From assembly GCA_002408185.1 (NCBI GenBank), contig DHQV01000038.1:1-17889 (forward strand): a stretch of 17,889 bases of DNA, in the 5' to 3' direction. The notes below the pieces were generated by a model. It made no database searches, was not told the DNA's origin, and saw only the letters and a list, made by a program, of their open reading frames with translations. How positions within the stretch are numbered: the stretch's first letter is position 1; every line of letters starts with the position of its first letter. The stretch comes from Deltaproteobacteria bacterium UBA5329. GTDB taxonomy: Bacteria > Desulfobacterota > Syntrophorhabdia > Syntrophorhabdales > Syntrophorhabdaceae. This document shows, in pieces, positions 1 to 6,376 of the stretch. Both the position numbers and the translations under genes were made by a program.

Positions 1-272
1 CCCCATCCCGCTTCTCCTCGACGGACCTTCCCCGGTCACGGAGGTTGTTAATCGCCTCCAACTCGTCGATCAGGTTCAGGTCTTCACGCTGCATATTTTC
101 GATGAGCGCGGTCTCGTCGATCGACGGGGCGCTGTCATCATCCTCGCTCCTGATGATCACGGGAATTGCGCGGCCCTCCACCTGCGCTCCCCGGCAATGA
201 TCAGGCAGCTCTCCCCCCTCGGGCGGGGAGATTCTTCCGTAATCCGGTTCATGCCATCCGATAATTGAAGCC
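1..272 (-). pseudogene. ParB-like partition/nuclease domain remnant, frameshifted, runs off the left edge
   Basis: On the minus strand two reading frames together give a ParB-like sequence. The first frame (about 272 down to 157) contains LIIAGERRWRAAQ and then hits TGA at 157-159. The second frame, open from about 169 to base 1, reads IPVIIRSEDD and then ALIENMQREDLN. GERRWRAA and ENxQRxDL are hallmark motifs of ParB/Spo0J-type N-terminal domains. In intact family members about six residues separate the RAA segment from IPVIIR; here the two parts almost touch and are out of frame, so about 18 bases plus a frame-changing base seem to be missing. The C-terminal part lies outside the window. 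The upstream portion of the domain before base 272 is not recognisable and no convincing start was found. ParB proteins bind parS-like DNA in segregation; this copy is unlikely to work. Confidence 0.62.
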
Positions 273-336
273 GGGGGGGAACTATACTTTCCTAATAAAA
301 GTATATCAAAAAGCTGTAATCCATAAGGCTGAAATC

Positions 337-481
337 CATACACATTTTGGATAGAATCCCTAATCTAATTATATAGATAGGTATAACAAGGTGGGGGACT
401 TGGGTCAAATTGACCCAAGTCCCCCACCTTGTACGTTGCAACCTTATAATTATATTATGGATTCTGGTCAAAAACTGTATG
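337..481. repeat. 145-bp near-palindrome with a perfect 47-bp core
   Basis: The core at 386-432 is a perfect inverted repeat: 23-base arms (ACAAGGTGGGGGACTTGGG followed by TCAA, and its complement) around a single A at 409. The arms continue outward without any gap. Bases 337-376 and the complement of 442-481 match at 31 of 40 positions, for example CATACA against TGTATG and AATTATA against TATAATT. The nine bases between core and outer arm on each side do not match. No T-run follows either arm, so it is not a typical terminator. It may be two copies of one mobile-element end joined head to head, or a MITE-like foldback element. No coding region crosses it convincingly. Confidence 0.8.
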
Positions 482-569
482 AAATGCACAATCGACAACA
501 TCCAAAAACGGAAGCTGCGGGCAGGATCGAATTTGCCCGTTTTGCATTATAAAGAACCCATCAAAGAAA

Positions 570-1402
570 TGACCTCTGATGTCAATAGTGGAGACCAAAT
601 CTTGTTCATACCGCCCTCTTTCTCTCATGGTATTGCTGTGCATAGACAACAGGGTATACATATCCCGGTCTCTTCTGTCGCCGCCGCCGGTTACAGAATA
701 TCTCGATGTACCCTGTTATCTCCCTGATCGCCCGTTCTCGTGTTGCGTAACGTCTGTGGTAAACAAGCCCATTCTTAATGGTACCCCGGAAGCTCTCGGC
801 AGGCGCATTGTCATGGCAGTTGCCTTTTCTGCTCATGGATGCCTTCATAGAGAACATATCGGGAAGGTTCCGGTATCCCGAGGGACGGTACTGGCGTCCC
901 CTGCCGGAGTGGTTGAGAAGACCGGACAGGGGCCGTTTCCTCTTTACCGCCACCAATAGCGATGTTATGACAAGCTCCTTGGTCATTCCCGATCCCGGTG
1001 TATAACCCGCGATCTCACCATTGAAGAGATCCTTGCGGGCGGTACGGTAGAACCGGCCTTCACCGGCAGAGACGTAGGTGATGTCCTGACCCGGACCTGG
1101 TTGGGGGCCTCTGCCGTGGATGTCTGCCGAAGCAGACTGCCTGCAACGGGCAGTGTATTCTTCGAATCAGTGGTGACTTTGAACTTCTTTACCCGTTTGC
1201 AGCATATCCCGAGGTTCCTTCGTATCTTCCCGATCCGGCAGATACCCGCTTTGATACCATGTTCTGCAAGGTCACGCTGGATGGTTTCAGGGCCTGCAGC
1301 CCGACGGTTCCTTTTATGGGCTGCTTGCATGATTAACCCTGCCTGACAGTGCGGACAGGCCCCTGATAAATACCTCTTTACCATATATAGCACATATGCC
1401 AT
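570..1402 (-). mobile_element. Degraded IS3-family insertion sequence, 5' end missing
   Basis: This segment carries an OrfB-type IS3 transposase on the minus strand. A plausible outer end lies about 38 bases past the transposase stop, where the plus strand begins TGACCTCTGATGTC at 570; IS3-family ends usually start with TG. No complementary copy of this end is visible near 1370-1480, and no orfA is present, so the 5' part of the element is lost. The region next to 1402 runs directly into the start of a higB-like gene, which suggests that a deletion or the insertion itself brought the two together. The end assignment rests on position and the TG start only. Confidence 0.6.
606..1402 (-). pseudogene. 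IS3-family transposase OrfB (rve integrase core), frameshifted
   Basis: The N-terminal frame (1402 down to about 1087) has AAGPETIQRDLAEHGI, KKFKVTTDSKNTLPVA and EAPNQV, the HTH_21 and early rve parts of IS3 OrfB. It then goes out of frame: the expected DITYVSAGEGRFY follows one frame later. A single base is missing at about 1086-1087. The second frame runs to the stop at 606 and includes SMSRKGNCHDNAPAESF and EYIE-like GYIEIFCN, typical of the OrfB C-terminus. The catalytic DDE triad is also damaged: the usual HSDRG segment reads HSGRGRQY (GGC for GAC near 916), while the first Asp (DITYV) and the Glu (AESF) remain. About 25 N-terminal residues seem replaced by unrelated sequence. It cannot make an active transposase. 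Confidence 0.88.
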
Positions 1403-1409
1403 ACATTCC

Positions 1410-1751
1410 GTGAACTCGAGAATTTCATTTTACAGTGACGCCGTGCAAGAAAAAGTTATGCCCATGCCCGACGGTCTGCTCGCTCGTTGCCCGCGATACT
1501 TGGACCGCATGGAGACTTATGGCCCCAACCTGGGTATGACTCAAACACGGGTCATGCACGACAGTCTGCTCTAATTGAGGCTGAAAGCCGCGGAAGGTAT
1601 CGCGTGCGTGTTTTATTGTACGCTGATAGACGACACGATCATGATACTGCACCAGTTCACGAAGAAAACGCCGAAGACGCCGCAACGGGAACTCGAAAAA
1701 GCTCGCCGGCGTATGAAGGAGGTAAAGAATGCTCACATACGAAGAGTTTAA
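1410..1751 (+). pseudogene. HigB-like (phage Gp49-like family) toxin with premature stop
   Basis: Reading from GTG at 1410, the frame gives ISFYSDAVQEKV, PDGLLARCPRYLDRMETYGP and VMHDSLL, then TAA at 1572-1574. The same frame continues with LRLKAAEGIACVFYCT and then IMILHQFTKKTPKTPQRELE, ending at TAA 1749-1751. This is the layout of Gp49-like/HigB toxins (about 110 residues), mRNA-cleaving RelE-superfamily proteins whose C-terminus usually reads KKTxKTPxxEL. Homologues have Glu at the interrupted position (xLLELRLKA), so one GAA-to-TAA change explains the stop. Its end overlaps the downstream antitoxin start by 23 bases, the usual toxin-first order. The true start is uncertain because an IS remnant abuts it on the 5' side. 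I infer that toxin activity is lost. Confidence 0.82.
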
Positions 1752-2013
1752 AAAGAAAGCCCAAGAGCGGCCCGAAGTTAAGGCGGAATATGATCGGCTT
1801 GCCGATGAGTTTGCCCTGCTGGACGAGTTCTTAAAGGCCCGTGCCGTTGCGGGTGTAACCCAGGAAGAACTGGCAAAACGCATGGGTACGACGCAATCTG
1901 TAATAGCCCGCCTGGAATCTGGCAAAGGCAAACATTCACCGACCCTGGCCACATTACAGAAATATGCCCGCGCTCTTGGTTGTCGCCTTGAAGTGCATTT
2001 GACAAGGCCATGA
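1729..2013 (+). CDS. higA: HigA-like XRE-family antitoxin
   Basis: This 94-residue protein has a helical N-terminal arm (about residues 1-30) and an XRE/Cro-type helix-turn-helix at about 36-90, with VTQEELAKRMGTTQSVIARLESG as two abutting recognisable halves (VTQEELAKRMGTTQ; SVIARLESGKG). Such proteins neutralise HigB-type toxins and repress their own promoter. A strong ribosome site, AAGGAGG, ends seven bases before ATG. The start overlaps the tail of the broken higB-like gene, and the stop overlaps the next start as ATGA at 2010-2013. The partner toxin carries a nonsense codon, so this appears to be an orphan antitoxin or a stand-alone repressor. The open frame itself shows no damage. Confidence 0.87.
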   Translation: MLTYEEFKKKAQERPEVKAEYDRLADEFALLDEFLKARAVAGVTQEELAKRMGTTQSVIARLESGKGKHSPTLATLQKYARALGCRLEVHLTRP

Positions 2014-2180
2014 AAAAAGAACTCTTCGAAGAACTCCTTGAAAGCGTTAAACAGGGCGCTGCTATCGTGAAGGGAGAACTGAAACCATCTCGCGTATTCC
2101 ATTTCCCTGAGACGGAGGAGGGGCGCAAGACCCATGAAAAACTGGAACGAAGTAAAAGAAATACTCCTGAAAGATCCTGA
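2010..2180 (+). pseudogene. Truncated XRE antitoxin N-terminus (56 codons)
   Basis: The ATG lies inside the stop of the preceding antitoxin gene (ATGA). The frame begins MKKELFEELLESVKQG and continues AAIVKGELKPSRVFHF, then ends at TGA 2178-2180. That start matches the N-terminal arm of NadS/MqsA-like XRE antitoxins (ELLxSVKxxxxIxxGexKPSR), which normally carry a helix-turn-helix of 40-50 further residues. No HTH is present here: the frame overlaps the first 47 bases of the next gene and stops. A deletion probably joined this stump to the following antitoxin gene. A short translated coupling peptide is an alternative. Confidence 0.55.
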
Positions 2181-2406
2181 ATTTGCCGAAGAGGTGAAAA
2201 AGCTGGAGCCCGAATACCAGATCATCAGCCAACTGATCAAAGCCCGTATCGAGCAGAACATAACCCAGGAAGAACTGGCAAAGAGGATCGGCACGAATCA
2301 GGGGAACATCAGCCGGCTCGAGAAAGGGAACTCAAATCCGTCCCTGCAGTTTCTGAAGAAAGTCGCCCTGGGGCTCGGCAAGGAGCTTTCAATCTCGTTC
2401 AAATAG
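2134..2406 (+). CDS. XRE-family antitoxin-like regulator, no adjacent toxin
   Basis: The 90-residue protein has a charged helical arm (KEILLKDPEFAEEVKKLEPEY split here as KEILLKDPEFAEEV and KKLEPEYQ) and an XRE helix-turn-helix at about 44-88 (ITQEELAKRIGTNQGNISRL). The C-terminal LGKELSISFK resembles the closing strand of HigA-type antitoxins. It is similar in plan to the higA-like protein just upstream, and TQEELAKR is shared exactly, so the two are paralogues. A GGAGGAGGGG ribosome site lies 10-20 bases before ATG. Its usual upstream toxin is missing; instead it is preceded by a stump of another antitoxin. It is likely an orphan DNA-binding antitoxin. Confidence 0.83.
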   Translation: MKNWNEVKEILLKDPEFAEEVKKLEPEYQIISQLIKARIEQNITQEELAKRIGTNQGNISRLEKGNSNPSLQFLKKVALGLGKELSISFK

Positions 2407-2514
2407 CCTCCCGGTGCAGGGGAGAGGTGACAGAATATTTCCGCTGCTGTCAAATTTGAATGGAATTCTCTGTCTGTCGTTTTTTGGTTTTCCTTTTATC
2501 TGCCCCGGCCGCGT

Positions 2515-3041
2515 TCACATCCGCACGTACGCCTGGCAGAAAGCCGTGAAATATGCCTCCGGGGTCAGTTCCTGGAAGAGGGCGAGGAGCTCGGCGCGCT
2601 CGGAGAAATTGTCATTTCTTTTGATGGCACAATCCAGCGGCGTCTCGCCGGACTCGTTCCGTGCCTCCACATCGGCGCCGGTCTGGATGAAGAAGCGTAC
2701 GATATCGGTATTGCCATACGTGCACGCCCAGTGGATGGGGGTATCGCCATGCTGGTCCCGATCATTCTGATCCACGCGCCCGGCGACGGCGATGATCGTG
2801 GCGAGGGCGTTGCTCAGAAACGCGAGCTGGAGCGGTGAAAAGAGGCCATCATATTCCGCGTGTTGCGCCGTCCGGGCCATCGGATCCGCACCGTGATCGA
2901 GGAGAGGCGGACGATATCGGGGTTACTGTGTACGGCATCGCATAGCATTTTACTGCCTTCCCACCCGGTCAAGTCCACGTCCGCGCCATCGAGCTCGTGA
3001 CGGACCCTGCCCGCGTCGCCGAACAATACCGCTTGTTTCAT
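2515..3041 (-). pseudogene. Ankyrin-repeat protein, split by a one-base deletion
   Basis: The 5' frame starts MKQAVLFGDAGRVRHELDGA and runs through SKMLCDAVHSNPDIVRL. The expected LLDHGADPMA appears only in the next frame, in which the sequence continues to the stop at 2515 with GDTPIHWACTYGNTDIVRFF, IQTGADVEARNESGETPLDCA and a final FCQAYVRM. One C or T seems to be missing from a CTCCTCCTC-like run at about 2907-2914. Repaired, the gene would encode about 175 residues with roughly four ankyrin repeats (HxAxxxGxxxIVxxLLxxGAD pattern), a protein-interaction scaffold with no membrane segment. The role is unknown. The change sits in a short repeat, so replication slippage or a sequencing error are both possible. 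Confidence 0.78.
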
Positions 3042-3054
3042 ATAATACGGGCTG

Positions 3055-3101
3055 GGGCGAATTCATCCCACGACTGAAGCCGCGGGCTTTCTTCGCGGTG
3101 A
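3055..3101. repeat. Possible IS200/IS605-type end hairpin or REP-like remnant
   Basis: On the minus strand this reads roughly CCGCGAAGAAAGCCCGCGGC, then TTCAGTCGTGGGATGAATTC. It can fold as CCGCG/CGCGG around a nine-base loop, or as CCCACG/CGCGGG with one mismatch. A GAAGAAAGCCC-ggc-TTCAgcc-GTGGGATGAATTCgcc arrangement is familiar to me from ends of IS200/IS605-family elements and related REP sequences. No tnpA or tnpB is present nearby, so it could also be a chance hairpin. Confidence 0.32.
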
Positions 3102-3127
3102 GAACGGTCGTAACTACAAGACAACAA

Positions 3128-3421
3128 TCAAGAACGTGGGCATATCGGTCTGGGACGAATGCTAATAGCAACATCGCAGCCCAGGGCCCGGGCAAGAGCA
3201 GCCATCGTTTTCAGAGTGATGTTCCTGTTGCCGTTCAATAATCTGGTAACATGCGCCTTCGAAACACCCAAGCGGCCGGCGAGTTCCGTCCTGTTCAGGT
3301 CAAGTTTCTTCATCGTGGATATGACCTGTTCGGTGAGGTCCAGGATCAGTTCCTCAGCATAGCAATCGCTGTCGTCACGAAAACCTTCCAGTTTTTTCTG
3401 AAACCATTTTTCCGTATCCAT
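3128..3421 (-). CDS. XRE-family antitoxin of a RelE/HigB-type module
   Basis: This 97-residue protein begins MDTEKWFQKKLEGFRDD, an acidic helical arm, and has an XRE helix-turn-helix at about 42-90 (LNRTELAGRLGVSKAHVTRL, then LNGNRNITLKTMAALARALG). The last residues (ISIRPRPICPRS) are basic and proline-rich. It begins four bases after the stop of the toxin gene on the same strand, with an AGAGGG ribosome site that lies in the toxin stop region. This matches the toxin-first HigBA-like order. It should bind the toxin and repress the local promoter. It is the only antitoxin in the window with a toxin frame uninterrupted by a stop. Confidence 0.87.
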   Translation of the reverse strand: MDTEKWFQKKLEGFRDDSDCYAEELILDLTEQVISTMKKLDLNRTELAGRLGVSKAHVTRLLNGNRNITLKTMAALARALGCDVAISIRPRPICPRS

Positions 3422-3425
3422 TGCG

Positions 3426-3698
3426 CTACCCTCTCTTCTTTCTCGTTTCTTCCCGAATCTGAATTGCCCGGTTTATCTCACTCTTTGGCGTGCGATCCTT
3501 CTTTTTCATGAAGGGATGTGTCAATATGATCAGGCGATTCTTTTCAAAACAGCAAAGCAAACGCACCTGGAAAGATTTGAATTCCCAGATGCCGTCATTG
3601 AGTTTGCGGAACTTTTCTTCATTACCCAATGTCCCGTGGTCTGCAGTCAGGTGCAGCAAGGCAAAGATTGCCTTCTGATCAAATCCTGTAAATATCAA
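3426..3698 (-). CDS. RelE/HigB-type (Gp49-like) toxin, N-terminus short, TTG start
   Basis: The 90-residue product contains LLHLTADHGTLGNEEKFRKL, IWEFKSFQVRLLCCFEKNRL and ILTHPFMKKKDRTPKSEI, the core and C-terminal motifs of Gp49-like/HigB ribosome-dependent RNases. Family members usually have about 20 more N-terminal residues forming the first strand and helix. Here the only available start is TTG at 3696-3698, whose T overlaps the TGA stop of the cyclase gene (TTGA); an in-frame TAA lies about 45 bases upstream and no ATG or GTG intervenes. Either the 5' end was replaced by the cyclase tail in a rearrangement, or this is a naturally short, translationally coupled toxin. Activity is uncertain. 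Confidence 0.8.
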   Translation of the reverse strand: MIFTGFDQKAIFALLHLTADHGTLGNEEKFRKLNDGIWEFKSFQVRLLCCFEKNRLIILTHPFMKKKDRTPKSEINRAIQIREETRKKRG

Positions 3699-6376
3699 GG
3701 CCTTTGCTGACCCTGTACTTCGTAGACAGTCATTTTATTGGGCAAAGCGTCGATCTCGTATTCTCCGACCTCTCTCAATTCGAGTTTGTACTGCGCGGCC
3801 ATCCGCGTCTTGTCACTGATCAGGATACCATTCGGGATCGGCTTGACAAGGTTCTGTATCCTGAAAACCGTATTCACGGCATCACCGATCACCGTATAAT
3901 CCATCTTTTTGTCGAAACCTATATTCCCTATAACAGCCTCTCCCGTATGTATCGATATGCCCATGGACAGCGGCGCCCCTGTTTCCTTCATGAAATGATC
4001 GCTTACTTCTGCCATCGACGATCTCATCTCAAGCGCGGCGGCAATGGCGTTGTCCGCATCGGCGACACTTGAGACAGGCGCGCCGAAAATTGCCAGGAAG
4101 CCATCCCCGAGATATTTGTCGACAATCCCCCGATGCCTGATCACGATGTCGCCCATGCTGGAGAAGAAATAGTTTATCATGGGGACTGTCCTGTGCGGGC
4201 CTATGCTCCTGGCCAATTTCGAAAAACCCCGTATATCGATGTTGAGAAACGTCAGGGACCTGAACTCGTTGACCAGCGGCGTGCCAACAGATTCGGCGTG
4301 GATGATCTTATCCACCACTTCCCTCGGCACGAATTTCTGGAATATATGGCGGACGCCCCGCTCATGCTCTGTCATGGAAACTGTTTTCTGGTAGAGCCGG
4401 GCGTTCTCGACAGCGATTATCAGCGATGAAATAATAGACTTCAGAAGTTCCTCGTCGCTGGTGCCAAAATCCCCGTTGCGTTTGTTCAGCAGTTCTATGA
4501 CACCGATCACCCTTCCCTGCGAGATCATGGGCACGCACAGGGCAGACCGTGTAGTGAACCCTGTTGCGGTGTCGATCGAAGGAAAAAAGTGAGGCGACTC
4601 CGTCACATCGTTAACAATAATTGACTTCCCCTGAGAGGCGGCATACCCGGCTATACCCTGCCCCATCTTCATCGTCTTCTTACCGAATTTGACGGGATCG
4701 ACATCGAAAGTAACCTTGAATTCGAGTTCATCTTCATGGACAAGGAGCAGGGAACCCGCCTCCACATCCATCACGACACGTATCATGTCCATTGAGTACT
4801 TGAGTACCTGGTCTATATCGAATGTCGAAGCCGCCAGCGCATCACCGATCTGCTTTATCGTATCGAGCTCCTGGTTCCTTTTCACCACGGATGCGGACAA
4901 CTTTACGCGCTCAACGACGAACGACACGGCATCCCGCGCCAGCTCGGTAAATACCGTTCCCCTTTCAGGGTCGGTCATACCGGGCTCACACAGCACCATG
5001 ATGCCCTTTACTTCACCGCTTATCCGGAGTGCACTGAGGATGGCGGACCGGGAAAGCTGATCGCAAACGATATTCCTTTCGGACGTCTCTGTCAGCTGGT
5101 CGACGTCCTCTAAAAATAGTGGTGCTCCCTGTTGCATGACCTTATCGAAGATCGTTCCCCTGTAGTTGATATTCGTACCCCGCGTGAGGTTGGTCGGCCC
5201 TTTTGATACAAGATCAAAGATCGTGAGCTCGTCGGTCCTTATGTCGTCACGGATGAGGACAATGACAAGGCTACAGGACATGACCGTCTGGATCTCATGC
5301 AGAACGGCATACATCAGTTCGTTGTCCCTCAGGCTCGAGTTGATCGTCTTGAGCATCCCGGTAGCTGCCCGCACGATCTCCCGCCCCATCTCGTTATCCT
5401 TCACGAGCCGGATGTTTTCGTAGGTAAACGCGGCATTGCTCAAGAGAGGTGTCAAGACCTCGACATCCTGCTGGGTAAAGACCGCATCGTTGTTCCTGCG
5501 CGACACGCTGACGACGCCTATAATGTCGCCGATGGTCTTTAACGGCATGCAGATGAATGATTTTGTGCCGTACCATGAATGATTGTTTCTTCCGAACCTG
5601 CTGTCTTTTTCAATATCCTGAACCAACAGCGGAGACTTGTTTATAACGGCATACTTGGCTATGGATGAGCCAAAATCGATCCTGGTGTCGATCTTGACCG
5701 TATCTCCAAGTCCGGTCTGCGCTTTTATGATGAAGCTTTTTCGGTGAGGACGTTCAAGTATCATCACCGAACCCACATCAGCCCTTACGAGTTTCAGGGC
5801 ACGCTCCAGGGTAACATAGAAGAGCTCGTCGGTATCGAACGTCACGTAACAGAGATCGGAAAGCTCCTTGAGGATTGATATTTCCGATGTCCGTTCACGA
5901 AGATCGCCAATGGCGGTTTTGAGATGGTCCCCCATCACATTGAAGGTCTCGACAATTCTGCCGAGTTCGTCCACCTTGTCCTGCGATGGGACGAAAGACA
6001 GCTCCGTCGCCATTTTCTCCGCCAGCGTTGTCGATATTTTCGCGACCCTTTTAAAGACGGTCCTGAGGATGAAGAAGCCGGCAATCGAAAACACAAGGAA
6101 ACCGCCAAGGAATACCGGCAGGGTCCTGTCATAGATAATATCGTACTTCCAGGCAAAAAGAAGGAAGCCGAACGCCGGGAAAAGAAAGAACAGGCCTGTG
6201 CTCAACACGAGCCTGTAGTAGAGGTCCTTCTTTTTCATGAATATGCTGCCGATCCTTGCCTGAACATTTGTTCTTGTCACATCATTTCCCATACTGTCAT
6301 CGCCGCCGTCAGATGCCGGAACGTACATGTCTCCCTCCGAATGGCCAATGTCTTCTTTCCTCATGATCTTCTTCAT
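3695..6376 (-). CDS. Membrane class III nucleotidyl cyclase with HAMP and three GAF domains
   Basis: The 893-residue protein should make cAMP from ATP at the inner membrane. Layout: acidic N-terminus 1-50, two membrane segments at about 56-76 and 86-106 with a very short external loop, HAMP 106-160, GAF domains at about 165-325, 330-490 and 500-665, and a class III cyclase domain 675-890. Metal-binding Asp714 (FLNIDIRGFS) and Asp758 (VDKYLGDGFLAIFG), purine-binding Lys754, Thr828 (DYTVIGD) and the Asn835/Arg839 pair (AVNTVFR) are present, which favours adenylate over guanylate specificity. The start shown overlaps the diguanylate cyclase stop by ATGA. An ATG at 6328 (Met17) has a much stronger GGAGG site and may be the main start. 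The stop overlaps the toxin start. Confidence 0.9.
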   Translation of the reverse strand: MKKIMRKEDIGHSEGDMYVPASDGGDDSMGNDVTRTNVQARIGSIFMKKKDLYYRLVLSTGLFFLFPAFGFLLFAWKYDIIYDRTLPVFLGGFLVFSIAGFFILRTVFKRVAKISTTLAEKMATELSFVPSQDKVDELGRIVETFNVMGDHLKTAIGDLRERTSEISILKELSDLCYVTFDTDELFYVTLERALKLVRADVGSVMILERPHRKSFIIKAQTGLGDTVKIDTRIDFGSSIAKYAVINKSPLLVQDIEKDSRFGRNNHSWYGTKSFICMPLKTIGDIIGVVSVSRRNNDAVFTQQDVEVLTPLLSNAAFTYENIRLVKDNEMGREIVRAATGMLKTINSSLRDNELMYAVLHEIQTVMSCSLVIVLIRDDIRTDELTIFDLVSKGPTNLTRGTNINYRGTIFDKVMQQGAPLFLEDVDQLTETSERNIVCDQLSRSAILSALRISGEVKGIMVLCEPGMTDPERGTVFTELARDAVSFVVERVKLSASVVKRNQELDTIKQIGDALAASTFDIDQVLKYSMDMIRVVMDVEAGSLLLVHEDELEFKVTFDVDPVKFGKKTMKMGQGIAGYAASQGKSIIVNDVTESPHFFPSIDTATGFTTRSALCVPMISQGRVIGVIELLNKRNGDFGTSDEELLKSIISSLIIAVENARLYQKTVSMTEHERGVRHIFQKFVPREVVDKIIHAESVGTPLVNEFRSLTFLNIDIRGFSKLARSIGPHRTVPMINYFFSSMGDIVIRHRGIVDKYLGDGFLAIFGAPVSSVADADNAIAAALEMRSSMAEVSDHFMKETGAPLSMGISIHTGEAVIGNIGFDKKMDYTVIGDAVNTVFRIQNLVKPIPNGILISDKTRMAAQYKLELREVGEYEIDALPNKMTVYEVQGQQRP

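Noticed and set aside
386..432. Perfect palindrome as an intrinsic terminator
   Set aside because: Neither side is followed by a T-run, and the symmetry continues far beyond the core, which a simple terminator does not need.
1425..2294. Minus-strand open frame of 289 codons
   Set aside because: The plus strand carries a higB-like frame and antitoxins with strong ribosome sites; the minus-strand product is rich in Phe/Ser and matches nothing I know.
2407..2430. CTCCC/GGGAG hairpin after the second XRE antitoxin as a terminator
   Set aside because: The stem is only five base pairs and no T-run follows.
3128..3698. TA pair as a prophage remnant
   Set aside because: The toxin family is named after a phage protein, but no phage structural, integrase or lysis gene is nearby; an ordinary chromosomal TA module explains it.
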